DNA from: Owenia fusiformis
Taxonomy: Eukaryota > Annelida > Polychaeta > Sabellida > Oweniidae
Assembly (NCBI GenBank): GCA_903813345.2
Contig: CAIIXF020000010.1
Location: forward strand, 23,231,740 to 23,295,739
Direction of reading: 5' to 3'
DNA length: 64,000 nt
The notes under the pieces are model-generated. The model searched no databases, had not been told where the DNA came from, and saw only the letters and a list, made by a program, of their open reading frames with translations. Of the stretch, positions 11,146-23,500 are shown one piece after another. Position 1 is the stretch's first letter. The number at the start of each line of letters is the position of its first letter. The position numbers and the translations under genes were made by a program.

Positions 11146-11916
11146 GATCTGAACTAAACAGTGAGTAAACTACAGTGGGGAACATAAATAATTACTATCG
11201 CTATCATGCTGTCGCACATGTAAATATACATGGCTAAGATTTTCGCCAAATAAAATGTCATTCGACTTTTTTTCGAGGTCTCCTCTGCTGAAGGCAGCGC
11301 GAAGTAGGAGCGTAGCGACTACTTTGCGGGAGACCTCGAACCATTGATCACGTTTGCTCCTGTAATTATTCACTTCTTCACCTCTTTAAACTGTGATTTC
11401 AATCAGTTGATCAAATTTTCGAACTTTGACCTCAAATTCAAATATAAATATTTATTAGAAAAAATACTGACTCATTATTATATTTTTAAAAGTCTTTCAA
11501 ATAAAGTGAAATGAAGCCAAAATCAGCTAAAATTATGCAATGTCGTAAAATGGCGTGACTTGAATATGATGCAATCATCTGTGACGTCAGACACTTATTG
11601 CCGCATCAACAACTAAACAAACAATTAACATAGACTTCACTGATTGGTTTAAAGATTATTCGCATCATTTGTGACGTCATAAACATGTTACCCAACCAAC
11701 AACTAAACAAATAACAAATTGGCATATAGGTTCGTTCAGTGCAACGCTCTTGAATCAGTTATAAACAGGATAATCAACAGATAAGAGGATCGGGCATTTT
11801 TTTGACTTGGAGACCTCGACTCGAGGAGTTCTGCTGCATTTTCTTGTTTGTGATTTTGAATCACAGAAGGCATTCTGAAGTTTCAAATTGGCGCCATGTT
11901 TAATTTTTGGCATCCG
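11146..11916. other. Intergenic, one GC-rich hairpin
   Basis: No gene. At about 11268-11340, CGAGGTCTCC and GGAGACCTCG bracket a GC-rich loop; GGAGACCTCG recurs near 11809. Confidence 0.5.
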
Positions 11917-11924
11917 CCTAATGT

Positions 11925-12519
11925 CACGGATAGTGGGAAGTCCTCCATCTAGGAGGTATATACATGTATACACAAGGTAATGTTAGTAAAATGAAAAAAA
12001 TATGGTCACCTGTCCTCTAGATTCAATTTTTGAATGAATCGTAGCATAATGTACAGATTATTTGATATCATGCTATTCTTGAAACATTTATACGCAAAAA
12101 TAACTGGGTCGCTCACCTCTTATGCCTATATGTGTTTAGTAATCATCAATTATCATGAGTAAAATTTCTCCAGCCCATTGAAGGGTCCGCTCAGTAAATT
12201 GACAATTTCTACTGCGCATGTGTAAAACACTGGACGAAATGGTTTGGAGATACGGCTCCGTCCCCTTAAATTTTTATTTTGAACAACCATTATGATTTGG
12301 TGCTTTATCTGACCAATAAAGCAGATTTGGAGGTATGAATATTTTTTTTATTTTTCTGTTTAGTGTTTTCTACAGGCCCTATGTGTCTCAGGATATTTGT
12401 TTAACGAAAACTAGACAAATAATTTATTTTAAAAATACATATTTTTTATTTTGGATGGAAGATGCGTAACCTGAGAAATAATATAATAGTAATATATGGA
12501 GGACTTCCCATAACCGTGG
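11925..12519. mobile_element. Short TIR element with 8-bp TSD
   Basis: Inverted ends share TGGGAAGTCCTCCAT. The flanks carry an exact 8-bp duplication CCTAATGT (11917-11924 and 12520-12527). No coding capacity. The length of the TSD fits hAT or a related superfamily. Confidence 0.8.
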
Positions 12520-12527
12520 CCTAATGT

Positions 12528-13283
12528 ATATCACTTACCTTTTATTGATTCTTTCATAAGTGTCAAAAACTCAGTTTGACCAGAGTCGCCCAAAACGAGG
12601 GGTGTCAAACGCAAGATGGTAGAGATGCAGACATGTCGCCACTCTCAGAGAATCTATTCCATAATTTCAACATTACTACGCGGTTTTACAAGCGAAAAGG
12701 ATAAGGGCAGGTTGTATATAGGACTGGACAAGATGAAAATAAATATTCTAAATAGATGACACCCCTTTCGAAATAAGATGAACTGAACCTATCACGTCAC
12801 CGATTTCTTAGAAGAAATTACGTCAGAAAAACAAAAGCTCCGTAGAGAATTTTCGCTTGAAATGTTGAAAAGCAAGCCCAGTTTTCTATGGGAATATACG
12901 GTAATTAATAGTTACGTGTGCAATATTACCGAGTTCGATGGTGCATACATTAGGCGGTGGATCATTTTGTAAGTGCGACAATGTGAATTAATGTGACTGT
13001 TACTTTTTGGAAGGTTTTTTGCAAAAAAGTCGAGTGACATTTTAGCTGGCGAAAATCTTAATAAATTCTTCGGACTGTCTCCTGCATCCTGTACTGACAA
13101 TTTTCGGTACTGGAGACTACCTAGTATGTATTTGCTTGGGTACCGACAATAACGCAGATGCGAGTAGGTAGTTACCAATTTCACCACCAGGTGGCTCGTT
13201 CGGGTCAGATAGCATGGCGGGTATGGTAGAAAGTTCCCTTTAACTTAAATTACATCTGTTTTGGTGGTTCAATTTTCATATAA
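12528..13283. other. Intergenic region, no gene seen
   Basis: No supported coding frame. A 50-bp block at about 13150-13200 recurs at 25297-25345 and includes a CTCF-like CCACCAGGTGGCTC at 13184-13197. Confidence 0.5.
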
Positions 13284-13309
13284 CCCTCATGCAGTACTGT
13301 CAACCCCTA

Positions 13310-13650
13310 AAGAGTTTCTCGCGGGACAGATTTTTTAGACCAAGTGCCCAAAATTTGCGGGATTTTGTGGGACATCTACTAAATTCGCGGGATTTCGCGG
13401 GACATTTAAGGGATTTGCGTGATTGTGCTAATAGGCCAATTTTTTTATCAAATTCGCGGGATTTCGCGGGACCATTCGAGGGACAAACACCCTAATTGCG
13501 GGACAGTTAACAGGGGTACCACCAAAAACTTCATAGAGGGACAGATTTTTTAGACAAAGTGCCCTAAATTTGCGGGATTTCGCGGAACATCCACCTAAAT
13601 TTGCAGGATGTCCCGGGACATTCAAGGGATTTGCGTGATTGAGACTAATG
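13310..13650. repeat. GCGGGA-rich subterminal repeats of H1
   Basis: Repeated variants of ATTCGCGGGATTTCGCGGGA. The block appears twice in tandem (from 13310 and again from about 13530), each starting near a GGGACAGATTTTTTAGAC string. This looks like a duplicated left terminus. Confidence 0.75.
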
Positions 13651-13862
13651 TAAAAGCGTGTAAAAGTACTTAAATCAAACTTTCAGATACTGATTAATCA
13701 AATATAATGCACCGTTACATTGTAACTTAAATAAACGTCAACACAATTTCACAAAATACGCATAGGAATATTATTATACTTCATTGTAATTTATCAAAAA
13801 CAAAAACCATGCTTCAGGTGTGTACCGTAATCTAACACGAAATTCAAAAATTCGGAACAATA

Positions 13863-14933
13863 CAGGGTGTCCGGAAAGTAAAGATACAAATGCTCTTGTT
13901 TTAAGAGATTTGGGTCTTTTGAAATGAAACTGCTACAGATTGTAGAGCAAGATTATTACAATATATCTACCAATTTTCATCACATATAGTCTTAGCGTGA
14001 TCAAGTTACGGTTGTTATGGTTACGGCTGTGAGGGGTATGCGGAGCAGTTCCAGAACATTGCTAAAATGTCAAAAATTGCTAAAATACAATCATCTGAAA
14101 CAGCGTTTTTTGTCGTATTTTCTATCAATGTTTTGCTAAATTTTGTTTGTTGTTTGTATTATTACTGCCATAGTTTTTCTTTTATATAATGATGTCATTG
14201 TTACATATCAGAACTATTTTATTTCACTAACCAGTATAATCAAAGAAATATCATACAAGTGTTTAGAGCCTCTGGATTTAGTTGGAAAGTCAATATTGCA
14301 TCTCCATAATACACCCATTCTCAAAGCAAAGAAAACAATTCTTACAATGGATTGTCTTGACATTAAACCTTCCTATGCAATGCCCCATATTCACCTGATA
14401 GAGCCTTTTTTGACTTCTACCTAATGACCATCTGAAAGCAATATTTGTAAGAAGTTCGACATACAAAATGAGTCTCAGCTGGAAGTCAATGCTATAAGCA
14501 ATTTGAGAGACGGACAGCAATGATTTTGTCAAGTCTTTGAATCGGCGGTCAAGATGCACCAAAAATGTTTAGATAATGGGGAAAATATTGAATATTCAAT
14601 GATAGTAGTTATATTAAGAGATCAAATAATGTTACAGTACTAGTCCTTATGCTGTTGTAGTACATAATTTGATGTAATATAGAAATAAATGGAAGAATGC
14701 CAAGATGCTATGAGCAGGAAAGAGATTTGTAAAACACATATGTGACGTTGCTCCACATACCCTTGACTCCCGTTACCATAACGACCATAACTTTTTCATT
14801 TTAAAACTAAAAGCCATGACCGTTGCAGGATATATTGCTATAATGTCATTCTACATTCTGGAGCAATTTCATCTCATAACATATAAATCTCTTAAAATGA
14901 GAGCATTTGTATCTTTACTTTCCGGACACCCTG
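13863..14933. mobile_element. Mariner-type MITE inside H1
   Basis: TIRs of about 50 bases begin CAGGGTGTCCGGAAAGTAAA at the left and are mirrored at the right end, with TA on both sides. No intact transposase. The uninterrupted target is preserved in H2 near 18506-18507. Confidence 0.88.
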
Positions 14934-15107
14934 TAATTTGCACTTCTGGCGCCGTGACCAACTATGAAACGCTTACCCCCATAATGTTATATATTAAAAT
15001 GTACCTATTCATATACTGTAGGCATGGGATTTCAATTGAAAGCCCATGATATAGGGGTTCGATTAATCTACATCAAATTATAGGAAATGAGGTTACTTTT
15101 CTAGATA

Positions 15108-15868
15108 GGGTTTGTAGAAAAAACCGGGTACTGGGTAGTAAATCCTCCATGCTGGGTTCAAACTTGGTACCCGGTCGAAAAAAACGGGTACCCAAAAAAC
15201 GAAATATACGAATATACAACATAATTAGATCATTAGAAAACGTGTAAGATTTGTTTTAAATTATAAAAATGTATGTTACTTCCTTCAAAATTGAGCTAGA
15301 AGCTTCAAATAAAAATTATTTTAAGGCTCTTTTCTTCCTCTATCATCATGGTCATATTTCCATTGGTAATGAAGGGGGGGGTGCGATCGCACCCCCTCCT
15401 GGCTACGCCAATGACATTGTAAGACGATTTGAATAACAAGACAAATCAATCTTACTCTATTTTCAATACTTCGTATGTTGGTACATGAATTGTTTTGATT
15501 TTGATTTAAACCTGTAAATAGCTATCGTTGCTTTAGCAGAGAGGTGACGTGTGTTAATTTAAATGATGCAACGTGTAAGATTTTGATTATTAATCATAAT
15601 TTAAGTTATCCCAATTTTCGACAAAATGTCGATAGAGGAAGAAAAGAGCCTTAAAATATGCTTTTTATTTGAAGCTTCTAGCTCAATTTTGAAGGATGTT
15701 ACATACATTTTTGTAAATTCAAAACAAATCTTACACGTTTTCTCATAATCTATTATGTTATGTATTCGTATTTTTCGTTTTTTGGGTTCCCGTTTTTTGA
15801 CCGGGTACCAAGTTTGAACCCAGCATGGAGGATTTACTACCCGGTACCCGTGTTTTTCTACAAACCCC
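15108..15868. mobile_element. Long-TIR (MULE-like) element inside H1
   Basis: Arms of about 250-300 bases, starting GGGTTTGTAGAAAAA, are reverse complements of each other and contain several GGTACCCGG motifs. The flanks carry an exact 10-bp duplication TTTCTAGATA (15098-15107 and 15869-15878). Long TIRs with a 9-10 bp TSD fit Mutator-like elements. The centre has a GTGCGATCGCAC palindrome near 15380. The right arm recurs alone at 19400-19712. Confidence 0.82.
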
Positions 15869-17149
15869 TTTCTAGATATCAGCGTCCATTTATTGTAACT
15901 CGCGTTTGCTAATATTTGCTCAGTTCTGAGATGAAGGCCACACGGGTAGTAAAAAGGCCAACGTTGGAACTATTTGTGACCTACATCCCTATTTTCGAAA
16001 TTAACATGAAAGTTGAACCTTTCCCCTTTATTTTGATACCAATCAACAGCATGCTAGGTACTTAAAATTAGGTAAACTTTACTCCTCAAAAGTGCAAAAA
16101 CTTAGCTTCTTATAAAAGATAAGATAATCACAATAAAGGGGATTGCAACAATTTCGGAAATTTGCGGAGGTCAAAGCCACATTCAGTCAATATGGTATAA
16201 CGAAAATGGGACTTCTGCGCATTTTAAAATTTTTCGTCAAAACTCAACTTTTGTTCAAGTTGATACGATTGTCTTTCGAACTAGAGACTTACCTCATTCG
16301 AAAGATCATAAAAGACTTTATCTATACTGAAAATCTTAGATCCAAAAATAGTAGAATACGCCGTCAGTCCGCATTTGATTTTTTGAAATGAGTTTCGTAG
16401 ATCGTCAGATTTCTCCGACTGATACCGGGTTATCTCAAATTGGTTCGTTTATAAATACGAATTTCTTTACCGTTGTAAGGCGCATGCGCAAAATTGATTT
16501 ATAAACGTTATTGGTTGATGGTTTTTCTCCTGAGCATGCGTGAAGTCTGATAAACACTTATGACGAAGACCGGAGCAAACATTACTAGCTCTCAAACGAA
16601 ATTCCAAGATTCAGATCATTTCGCCGTGTTTGCTAAGTGTGTATACGTGAATGACAAGCTGTTTTGAGTAGATCAGGTACCTGTTTCCGACACAACATTG
16701 ATTTAGCTTGACATTGATGTGCACATTGACACTTTTGAGCATGTTAATACAAGTTTTTACACGCTTAGCACGAGACGGGTTTCCGAAAAATCTGTTATCT
16801 GATTCACACGATTATCGTATGGATATGTATTTCTGCTGACATTTCAACATCACATCACATAGAATTACGATGCAGAATGATAATAAAACCCAAAACAACT
16901 ACTAAATGCCACTTGTTATTTCACAGGAAGTAAAAATGCACACTGCCTAGATTCTTTGTAAGGGTCGTCAGACATCGGATTGGCTGCCATATTTGAAATG
17001 AAAATATCGCTAAATAGAGGTCTGCGCATGTCTCAACATTTCGACTGCATTGCGGGACTTCGCGGGACATTGCGGGACACGCGAATTAGCCTAATTTTGA
17101 TCAAATTCGCGGGATAATCCCGCCATTCGCGGGACACTTGACAGCTCTG

Positions 17150-18404
17150 CTCATGTATCTAATAGTTATGCTAATTAAAAAAATTCCAGTAAAGGAAAAT
17201 GATATTTGTCGATTACAAGAAAAGATATTTCACTTTTTGTGACTTTGTAACATGGGGTCCATGGGGATTCAACCCGAACTAGAAATCACATTTTCAAAAT
17301 AAATTAAATTTTCAAAGTTGATAAACAATTTTCGAAACCATATTTCTAGATGTACTTTTACATGTAGATTTCAAATATGACATCACTTTGACTGAATTTT
17401 GAATATTTAATGACGTAAATCAAGATTATTTCTACTCGCATCTAGTTTATTGTCGTCACTCTATCGTCTCCTAGTAGGGCAAGATAGAGGACTGACATTT
17501 TCAAAAATACATGTAAATACACTACATTCTAATTTTTTATTCTGTGAACTTCATATGGTTGAAATACTGAAATGTTACCATGTGTCTACTTAGCAGTTTG
17601 TTCTATGTCATCCATCCTGCTAGGTTACATTGTGTCAAACACGACACTGAAGGCATTTTTTTGCATATCCACCAAATTAAATAGCCGCCAATATGCCAAA
17701 AATGGCAAAATCGCCAAATTAAGTAGCACAAATTAAACCAATCTACAGTATATCGAGACTTTTGGTTGAAATGTCTGAAGATTTGCATCTTCTCACATCT
17801 GGTGACCAAAATGCCGCTAAAACGAGTGACTCTATACACAAATGCAATGTCTCGACTGAAAGGTATTTCTGTGAAGGTTTTAATGGAACAAGTTTGAAGA
17901 AAAATGGTGTATACTATGAGGCTCACAATCATTGATTTTCCAAAGAAAGGGTAGGTTTGAAATTCAAATTAACGGTTTTGCGGGGTGTTTTGGTTTCGAT
18001 TACCCTTTGCATTCGTTTGACTTCACTTCTTAAAAGAGAGCTTCGTCTTCACTCTTTCAAACTAAAATAAACCTGTGAACTCACCGCGCCAATCAATGTT
18101 CGTCGGCCAAATTTGACCGACGTTCTATATATGGTCATTCCTTCTGACGTCATCGTTGAGCCCGGAATTGACCAATGACATGCGCATATTTAATAAGAGC
18201 GCATTTGGCGTATGTTTCTTCAAGCTCGCTGATTGGTGGAAGAAAGGTCAGCGCGTAGGTCAGAAGTGATTTATTTCCCAAACTGTCACCGGTACCCGTC
18301 GTGGGGCGGGGCTACTAAACTGCAATATGGTCTCTACTAGGCAGAGTGTAGTTTAACTAGACTCTGCATGCAGGGTAGGTTTCGATATGCCCCGGTGAGT
18401 TAGT
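17150..18404. other. Intergenic region with dispersed repeat P copy 1
   Basis: No host gene seen. About 17770-18000 is a diverged inverted copy of 44735-44985; both contain TTTAGCGGC(G/A)TTTTGGT read in one orientation. The stretch 18100-18350 is GC-richer with no frame. Confidence 0.5.
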
Positions 18405-19065
18405 ACCGCATGATTATTAAACTTTATTGTAATTTATCAAAAACAAAAACCATGCTTCAGGTGTGAGTACCGTAATCTAACACGAAATTCCAAAATTCTG
18501 AACAATACTTTGCACTTATGGCGTTCGTGACCAAACTATGAAATGCTTACCCCCATCAGGGGCGGATCTGGGAACCAACAAGGGGGGGGGGCAAATTTCA
18601 TGTCAGAGAAAAAAACTTCCGAAAAAGAATTTGGGCCCCTAAAACTCAAAAGTGGGCCCAAATTTTGAGGCCCACTTTCTTCGAAATTTGGGCTGAAATT
18701 AAAAAATAAGGCCTTAAAAGACCCAGTAATGACCAAAAAGGCCCACTTTTTGGGGCCATTAGGCTTTTTTTGGCCCCAAATTTTTTTCTTCCTCTTTATT
18801 TTGATACCAAACAACATGCTACATGTAGGTACTTTAAATTAGGTAATTTACTTTACTCCTCAAAAGTGCAAAAAAAACTTCTAAAAAAAGCTTCTTATAC
18901 AAGATAAGATAATCACAATATAGGGGATTGCAACAATTTTGGAAATTCGCGGAGGTCAAAGCCGACATTTGTGGGATTTCGCGGGACATTGCGGGATATG
19001 CCTAGTTTTGATCAAATTTGCGGGATAATCCCGCCATTCGCGGGACACTTGACAGCTCTGCAATT
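18405..19065. mobile_element. Second copy of the CAG-ended element (H2), left-truncated
   Basis: 18408-18550 aligns with 13775-13862 plus 14936-14990 of H1 without the mariner MITE. The part from about 18790 aligns with 16020-16185 and then the right terminus, ending GACAGCTCTG. The left terminus is missing. Confidence 0.8.
18557..18790. mobile_element. MITE-like insertion in H2
   Basis: Begins CAGGGGCGGATCTGGG at a point where H1 is continuous (after CTTACCCCCAT). It contains mirrored GGGCCCA / GGCCCAC blocks. The right boundary is approximate. Confidence 0.5.
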
Positions 19066-19399
19066 CCCGCTTTCGGATGCATTTTTTGTGTCTAGATTAT
19101 ACATTTTGCTTCTTTTGCGGACCCAGTTTTGAAATTGTTCTTTTTATTTCTTTTTATACCAGTAGTAGCTCAATAAATATTTTGAGCCATTGACACTATT
19201 ACAATGATCTGGCTTACTGGGTAATACTCACTCGGGACATAAGTATAAACCCTGCCATAGGATTACAAATTTATTGCCAGTTATAATGTCAGTGAATACC
19301 GACATCTCAGGACGGAGCCAGTTTTTTCTGATTCAAGAGGCCAAACCTGGAGTATTCAGTACACATATAGACAACTTCCCATTATCAATGCCCTTATTA

Positions 19400-19712
19400 T
19401 GTCATAGGCGTAGCCAGGAGGGGTGCGATGGTGCGATCGCACCTTCCCCACATAACCAATGAAAATATGACCATGATGATAGAGGAAGAAAAGAGCCTTA
19501 AAACGCTTTTTATTTGAAGCTTCTAGCTCAATTTTGAAGGAAGTTGCATACATTTTTATAAATTCAAAACAAATCTTACACATTTTCTAATGATATATGT
19601 TATATATTCGTATTTTTCGTTTTTTTGGGGTACCCGGTTTTTTCGACCGGGTACCAAGTTTCAACCCAGCATGGAGGATTTACTACCCGGTACCCATTTT
19701 TTCTACAAACCC
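19400..19712. repeat. Solo arm of the long-TIR element
   Basis: Starts near AGGCGTAGCCAGGAGGGG and GTGCGATCGCACC, then follows the right arm of the 15108-15868 element to TCTACAAACCCC at about 80-90% identity. The left arm is absent. Confidence 0.75.
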
Positions 19713-20507
19713 CGTTAAATGCGTCAATGTCCCAATCTAAAAATCAGTGTTTTTGAAAAAATATGATCTCCTTTAATCAATCATTTTCCTGTGTTGTTTT
19801 CATGCAAATAATTTATATGTATCTTACTTATTGTATAGTCTAATGACCCTAGGGCACCTCCAGATACCAAATGCTGAGCCTAGTATAACAACTAATTTAA
19901 GCCAGATATAGGATATACATGATCTGGCATTCATACAATTTAAAATTGATGCAATCTTTAGACTACATGTTGTTGCATCCATTTGTTTATATATACATGC
20001 ATGTCAATCATGCAGTTGAAGCATAATATAATAATTTCTAATTCCGCATCCTACTAACCTTTTGAATTAAGAAAGGGAGATAGGATAGACATATCATCAT
20101 TGGATATTGATATGTATAATTTAACAAATTGAAAATGCATGACATGTTGAATATGGCTCTGTACTTCAAAAGCTTGCCTTGAAGAATTGGTGTTTTGATG
20201 AAATAAAATTATGGCATTTATCATTAGTATTCCCTCTCCGCAAAAATGTTGTTTAGTTTTTAGTTGTTTTACATCAGCTGATGTATTGTACTTATCCCAA
20301 GGGTAAGAATATTTGTGCACATGTAGCAATCTAATCACATCTTGCTGTAAGTGTCAATGCCAAGTTAAGTATCATGACACATGACATGCAAAAAGTCTTT
20401 GTTTATAGAGAACTAATCTGTAAGCAATGCAGGGTTATCAAGGCATGAATTCTTTGATTACATTGTACAGCACTCATTGTCTTTAATATGTCCATTTATT
20501 ATTTCAG
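19713..20507. other. 5' flank of PGPEP1
   Basis: Ends in a pyrimidine-rich TTATTATTTCAG acceptor at 20506-20507 just before the coding exon. A non-coding first exon and the promoter probably lie in this stretch or further left; I cannot place them. Confidence 0.4.
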
Positions 20508-20528
20508 ACCTAGTTTACTCTGTAAGCT

Positions 20529-20592
20529 ATGGGTGACAACACAGAAGCAGTTCAACATATACAATCCCCTCGATCAAAAGTGGTAGTGACAG
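20529..20592 (+). CDS. PGPEP1: PGPEP1 coding exon 1
   Basis: Encodes MGDNTEAVQHIQSPRSKVVV plus T, ending one base into the Gly of TGFGPFG. The acceptor of this exon is at 20506-20507, so its first 21 bases are 5' UTR. The donor is GTAAGC. Confidence 0.9.
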
Positions 20593-23500
20593 GTAAGCAC
20601 TCATCTCAGTGATCTCCACAGGTTTTTTTCTCAAATGGGTGCATAATTCTCATTTTCACAATTCAGACCAAAATTGGTCAAAATATGCCAATTTCCACGA
20701 TATTTCTCATTTCCAAGTAGGTGCAAATGGATTTTCAGGTGGAAATTTTTCAGGGGCAAATGGATTTTGACCTTGATGATGTAATGAAAAATATTCTATT
20801 TTATCAACATTGTATAACCTTGTGTAATGTTTTTCTGTACTTTTCTGGCACATCATGTAACTCTGCATCTAATATGTTAATATGTAGTTTTTATGTTAAC
20901 CAAAATTACTTTTTTGGGTTCAAAATTTTCAAATTCAACCCCCCTTGGAATTTAAAAAATCGAACATCCCCCCCAAAAAAAAGAATGATGATACCATTAT
21001 TACTCAAAAGATGGCATGTGTTGCAATGAAAAGCATGCATTCACCCGGGCATTCACCTCACAACAGTGCAGTTCTAAAATAGATGTACATGTAGTTATCA
21101 CAGTTGCCATTTTTTTTCTTCTGATAATTATCTTAATCAACTTTAAACTAGATTTCTGTTGACGTCAAGGGTAGTTATAAATGTGACACCATTTTGGCAG
21201 ATAGACAGATTTACAGATGGAGTAGAGGGAGATTGAATTGGCCTAAAAATAAGATTTAAAATGTTTAAAATGTCATCTAGTTTGTTGTGTTGTGTAGTTT
21301 AAGTAAATAAATGAATTATATTTGCACTCTTGACAGGATTATGACAATGAATAAAGCTGAGAATCATGGATATGTAACATAGTAATGTGATTTTCAAATA
21401 TTTTGTAACTATATTCCCAGGCCTCAAGGCTAACTATGAAGCTAAGATATAATTAACTTGTAAATTTTCAATTTTCACCAAATATTAGTTGATGGATTTT
21501 GTTCATATTTGGTGGAAAGATGTATATTGATAAATAGTTTTACGCAAAAAAAAAAAAAATTTTTCATTCTAAACCAAAGTAATTAATATTATTGTTTGAA
21601 ATTTTGGTAGTATATTCGCAACCTCTATCTTTTTCACATATATTCCGTGTTTTTCATCCTGATCCCCAGGGGCCGTGTATGGGGGGTCAGGAAAACAGAA
21701 ATTTTTGCTAATTTTTAGATCTTTCTGAAGTATAGCTTTATTATACTCAAATGAAAGGCAATTAAGAGTAGATTGCAAATATTGTATCTTTTTTCTGACT
21801 CGAGCCTCGTAAAATTCAAAATGGCCGTCTAATGTACGATTTCGCAATAATTTTTCGATCCCTTCAGTATGGCTATATTATACTCAAATTGAAGGAATTT
21901 TGGAGTAGATCACAATTATGGTATTATTTTTCAGATTTGTACCTCAGAAAATTCAAAATGGCTGCTTTGCAGGAATTCGCAATTCTAAAATCTAAATTTT
22001 TCAATTTAAACCAAAGTAATGAGTATAATTGATTGGAATTCGGTAATTGATATTTTGTTCGTTGGGATTTGCTACTCCGCGGAGTTGCCGTTATCTAGTT
22101 TTATATAAGAAACTATGTTCAAATGACTACATGACTATGATCATAGTTTATTTAATGGTTGCTTAGATATCAATTATGGAGTTTTGTAACTAGTAGATAT
22201 TTTGACATATTTGCACCTAAAGGATGAGTCTGGATATATGCCCTTTTGGTCCCTCAGTTAAATGTATGTGAAATATGTTTTTTATTACTGTCCAAGTTAT
22301 ATTTGATAGTACATTTTCATGAGTTTTGATGCATAATTAACCCCCTGCTGAGAATCAAAATAAGTAAATAATCCTAACAGAAAACAAATAATCATTATCC
22401 CGGGTCATTATCAGAGAAAAAACACCAATGGCAACATGAATGACATATAAAGTAGACATAACTTAAAGACCCATGAAGAATTAAAAGTAAATCATGTCTT
22501 TTAAATATAATTTAGGATTTAGTTTTTATTAATTTCCAGCCACTTTAATTTGAAAGGGGAAAAACAAGATGGCTGCCATACTAATCCTTTAATTACATAT
22601 GTTAGAAAATATTTGTAAGCCTTGGCATTTTCAGAAAATAAGCTATTTATCAAAGTCTCTTGATTGCTGACTTAAAATGATATTTTATTTAAAGGTGCAA
22701 CAATGAGTGCAGGGGGGGGGGCATTCAACAATCATCGACCAGTGTCAAAATATATTTAAGTTTGGATATTTCATCAAGACTAATACTCTGGGAGCTAGCA
22801 AACATTTATAAGACATCTCCAGAACAAACGGTTTGAGGCCTGTAATTAGTAGATGTGGGTCTAACATCCCAAAAAAGGCAAGTCTTAAGTGACAAATTTG
22901 GGGCTACCACCAGGGGGCACCTTTTGAAATGCCGCTAAAATTAGTTTTAAATGACATCTCGAGTACATCAATGAAACCTTTGTCAAAATGTTCCTTTGGA
23001 CCCTCTGAAACATTATAAGTCCTTAAGAGTAGCCAATTTTTGGATTTAAGCCATTTCTGAGTGAGTTTAAGGTCACCATGGATCCAGCCACACACAATCA
23101 AAATGCTGTATCAGAGCCTTGTGAACTTGAATATAATGATATTCTGATATATCCATAAAATATGTAAGAAGACCTTTCTTACAAGCCATAATACATCAAT
23201 CTGTTACAACTTAATCCAGAGATATTGAACTTTTTGTCTCAATTTTGATCAGAAATGTACATTTTTAAGCATCTGTTTGTTAATTGTAGCTTCATGCAAA
23301 AGGTGACAGATTAAACAGCTCAAAATAGTATTCCAAGAACATTTCCAAGGTTTGGATGATATTGTAATACAATTTTTATAATGATGAATCACTTTTTTGT
23401 AATTTAAATATGACGTTATAGTGCCCTACCCCTTCAAAATTAAGGAAAGCAGGCATAGTCAATGTCATCAATGTCAAACAACATATACTATGAAGATGCT

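Larger units (their letters stand above)
13292..17149. mobile_element. Composite CAG-ended element H1
   Basis: Ends are CAGTACTGTCAA and TTGACAGCTCTG (10 of 12 matching). CTCATG directly abuts both ends (13286-13291 and 17150-17155), a 6-bp duplication. Subterminal blocks are rich in TCGCGGGA repeats. The element has been enlarged by a mariner-type MITE (13863-14933), a long-TIR element (15108-15868) and probably a third insertion (about 16186-17040). A second copy, H2, lies at 18405-19065. The CAG ends resemble hAT, but the 6-bp TSD is short for that family. Confidence 0.75.

Noticed and set aside
11268-11340. GC-rich hairpin considered as a tRNA or small RNA gene
   Set aside because: The stem-loop does not fold as a cloverleaf and has no A/B box arrangement. 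It looks like an element terminus.
18536-18817. 93-residue minus-strand frame rich in P, G and F
   Set aside because: It is the translation of mirrored GGGCCC-type blocks in a MITE.
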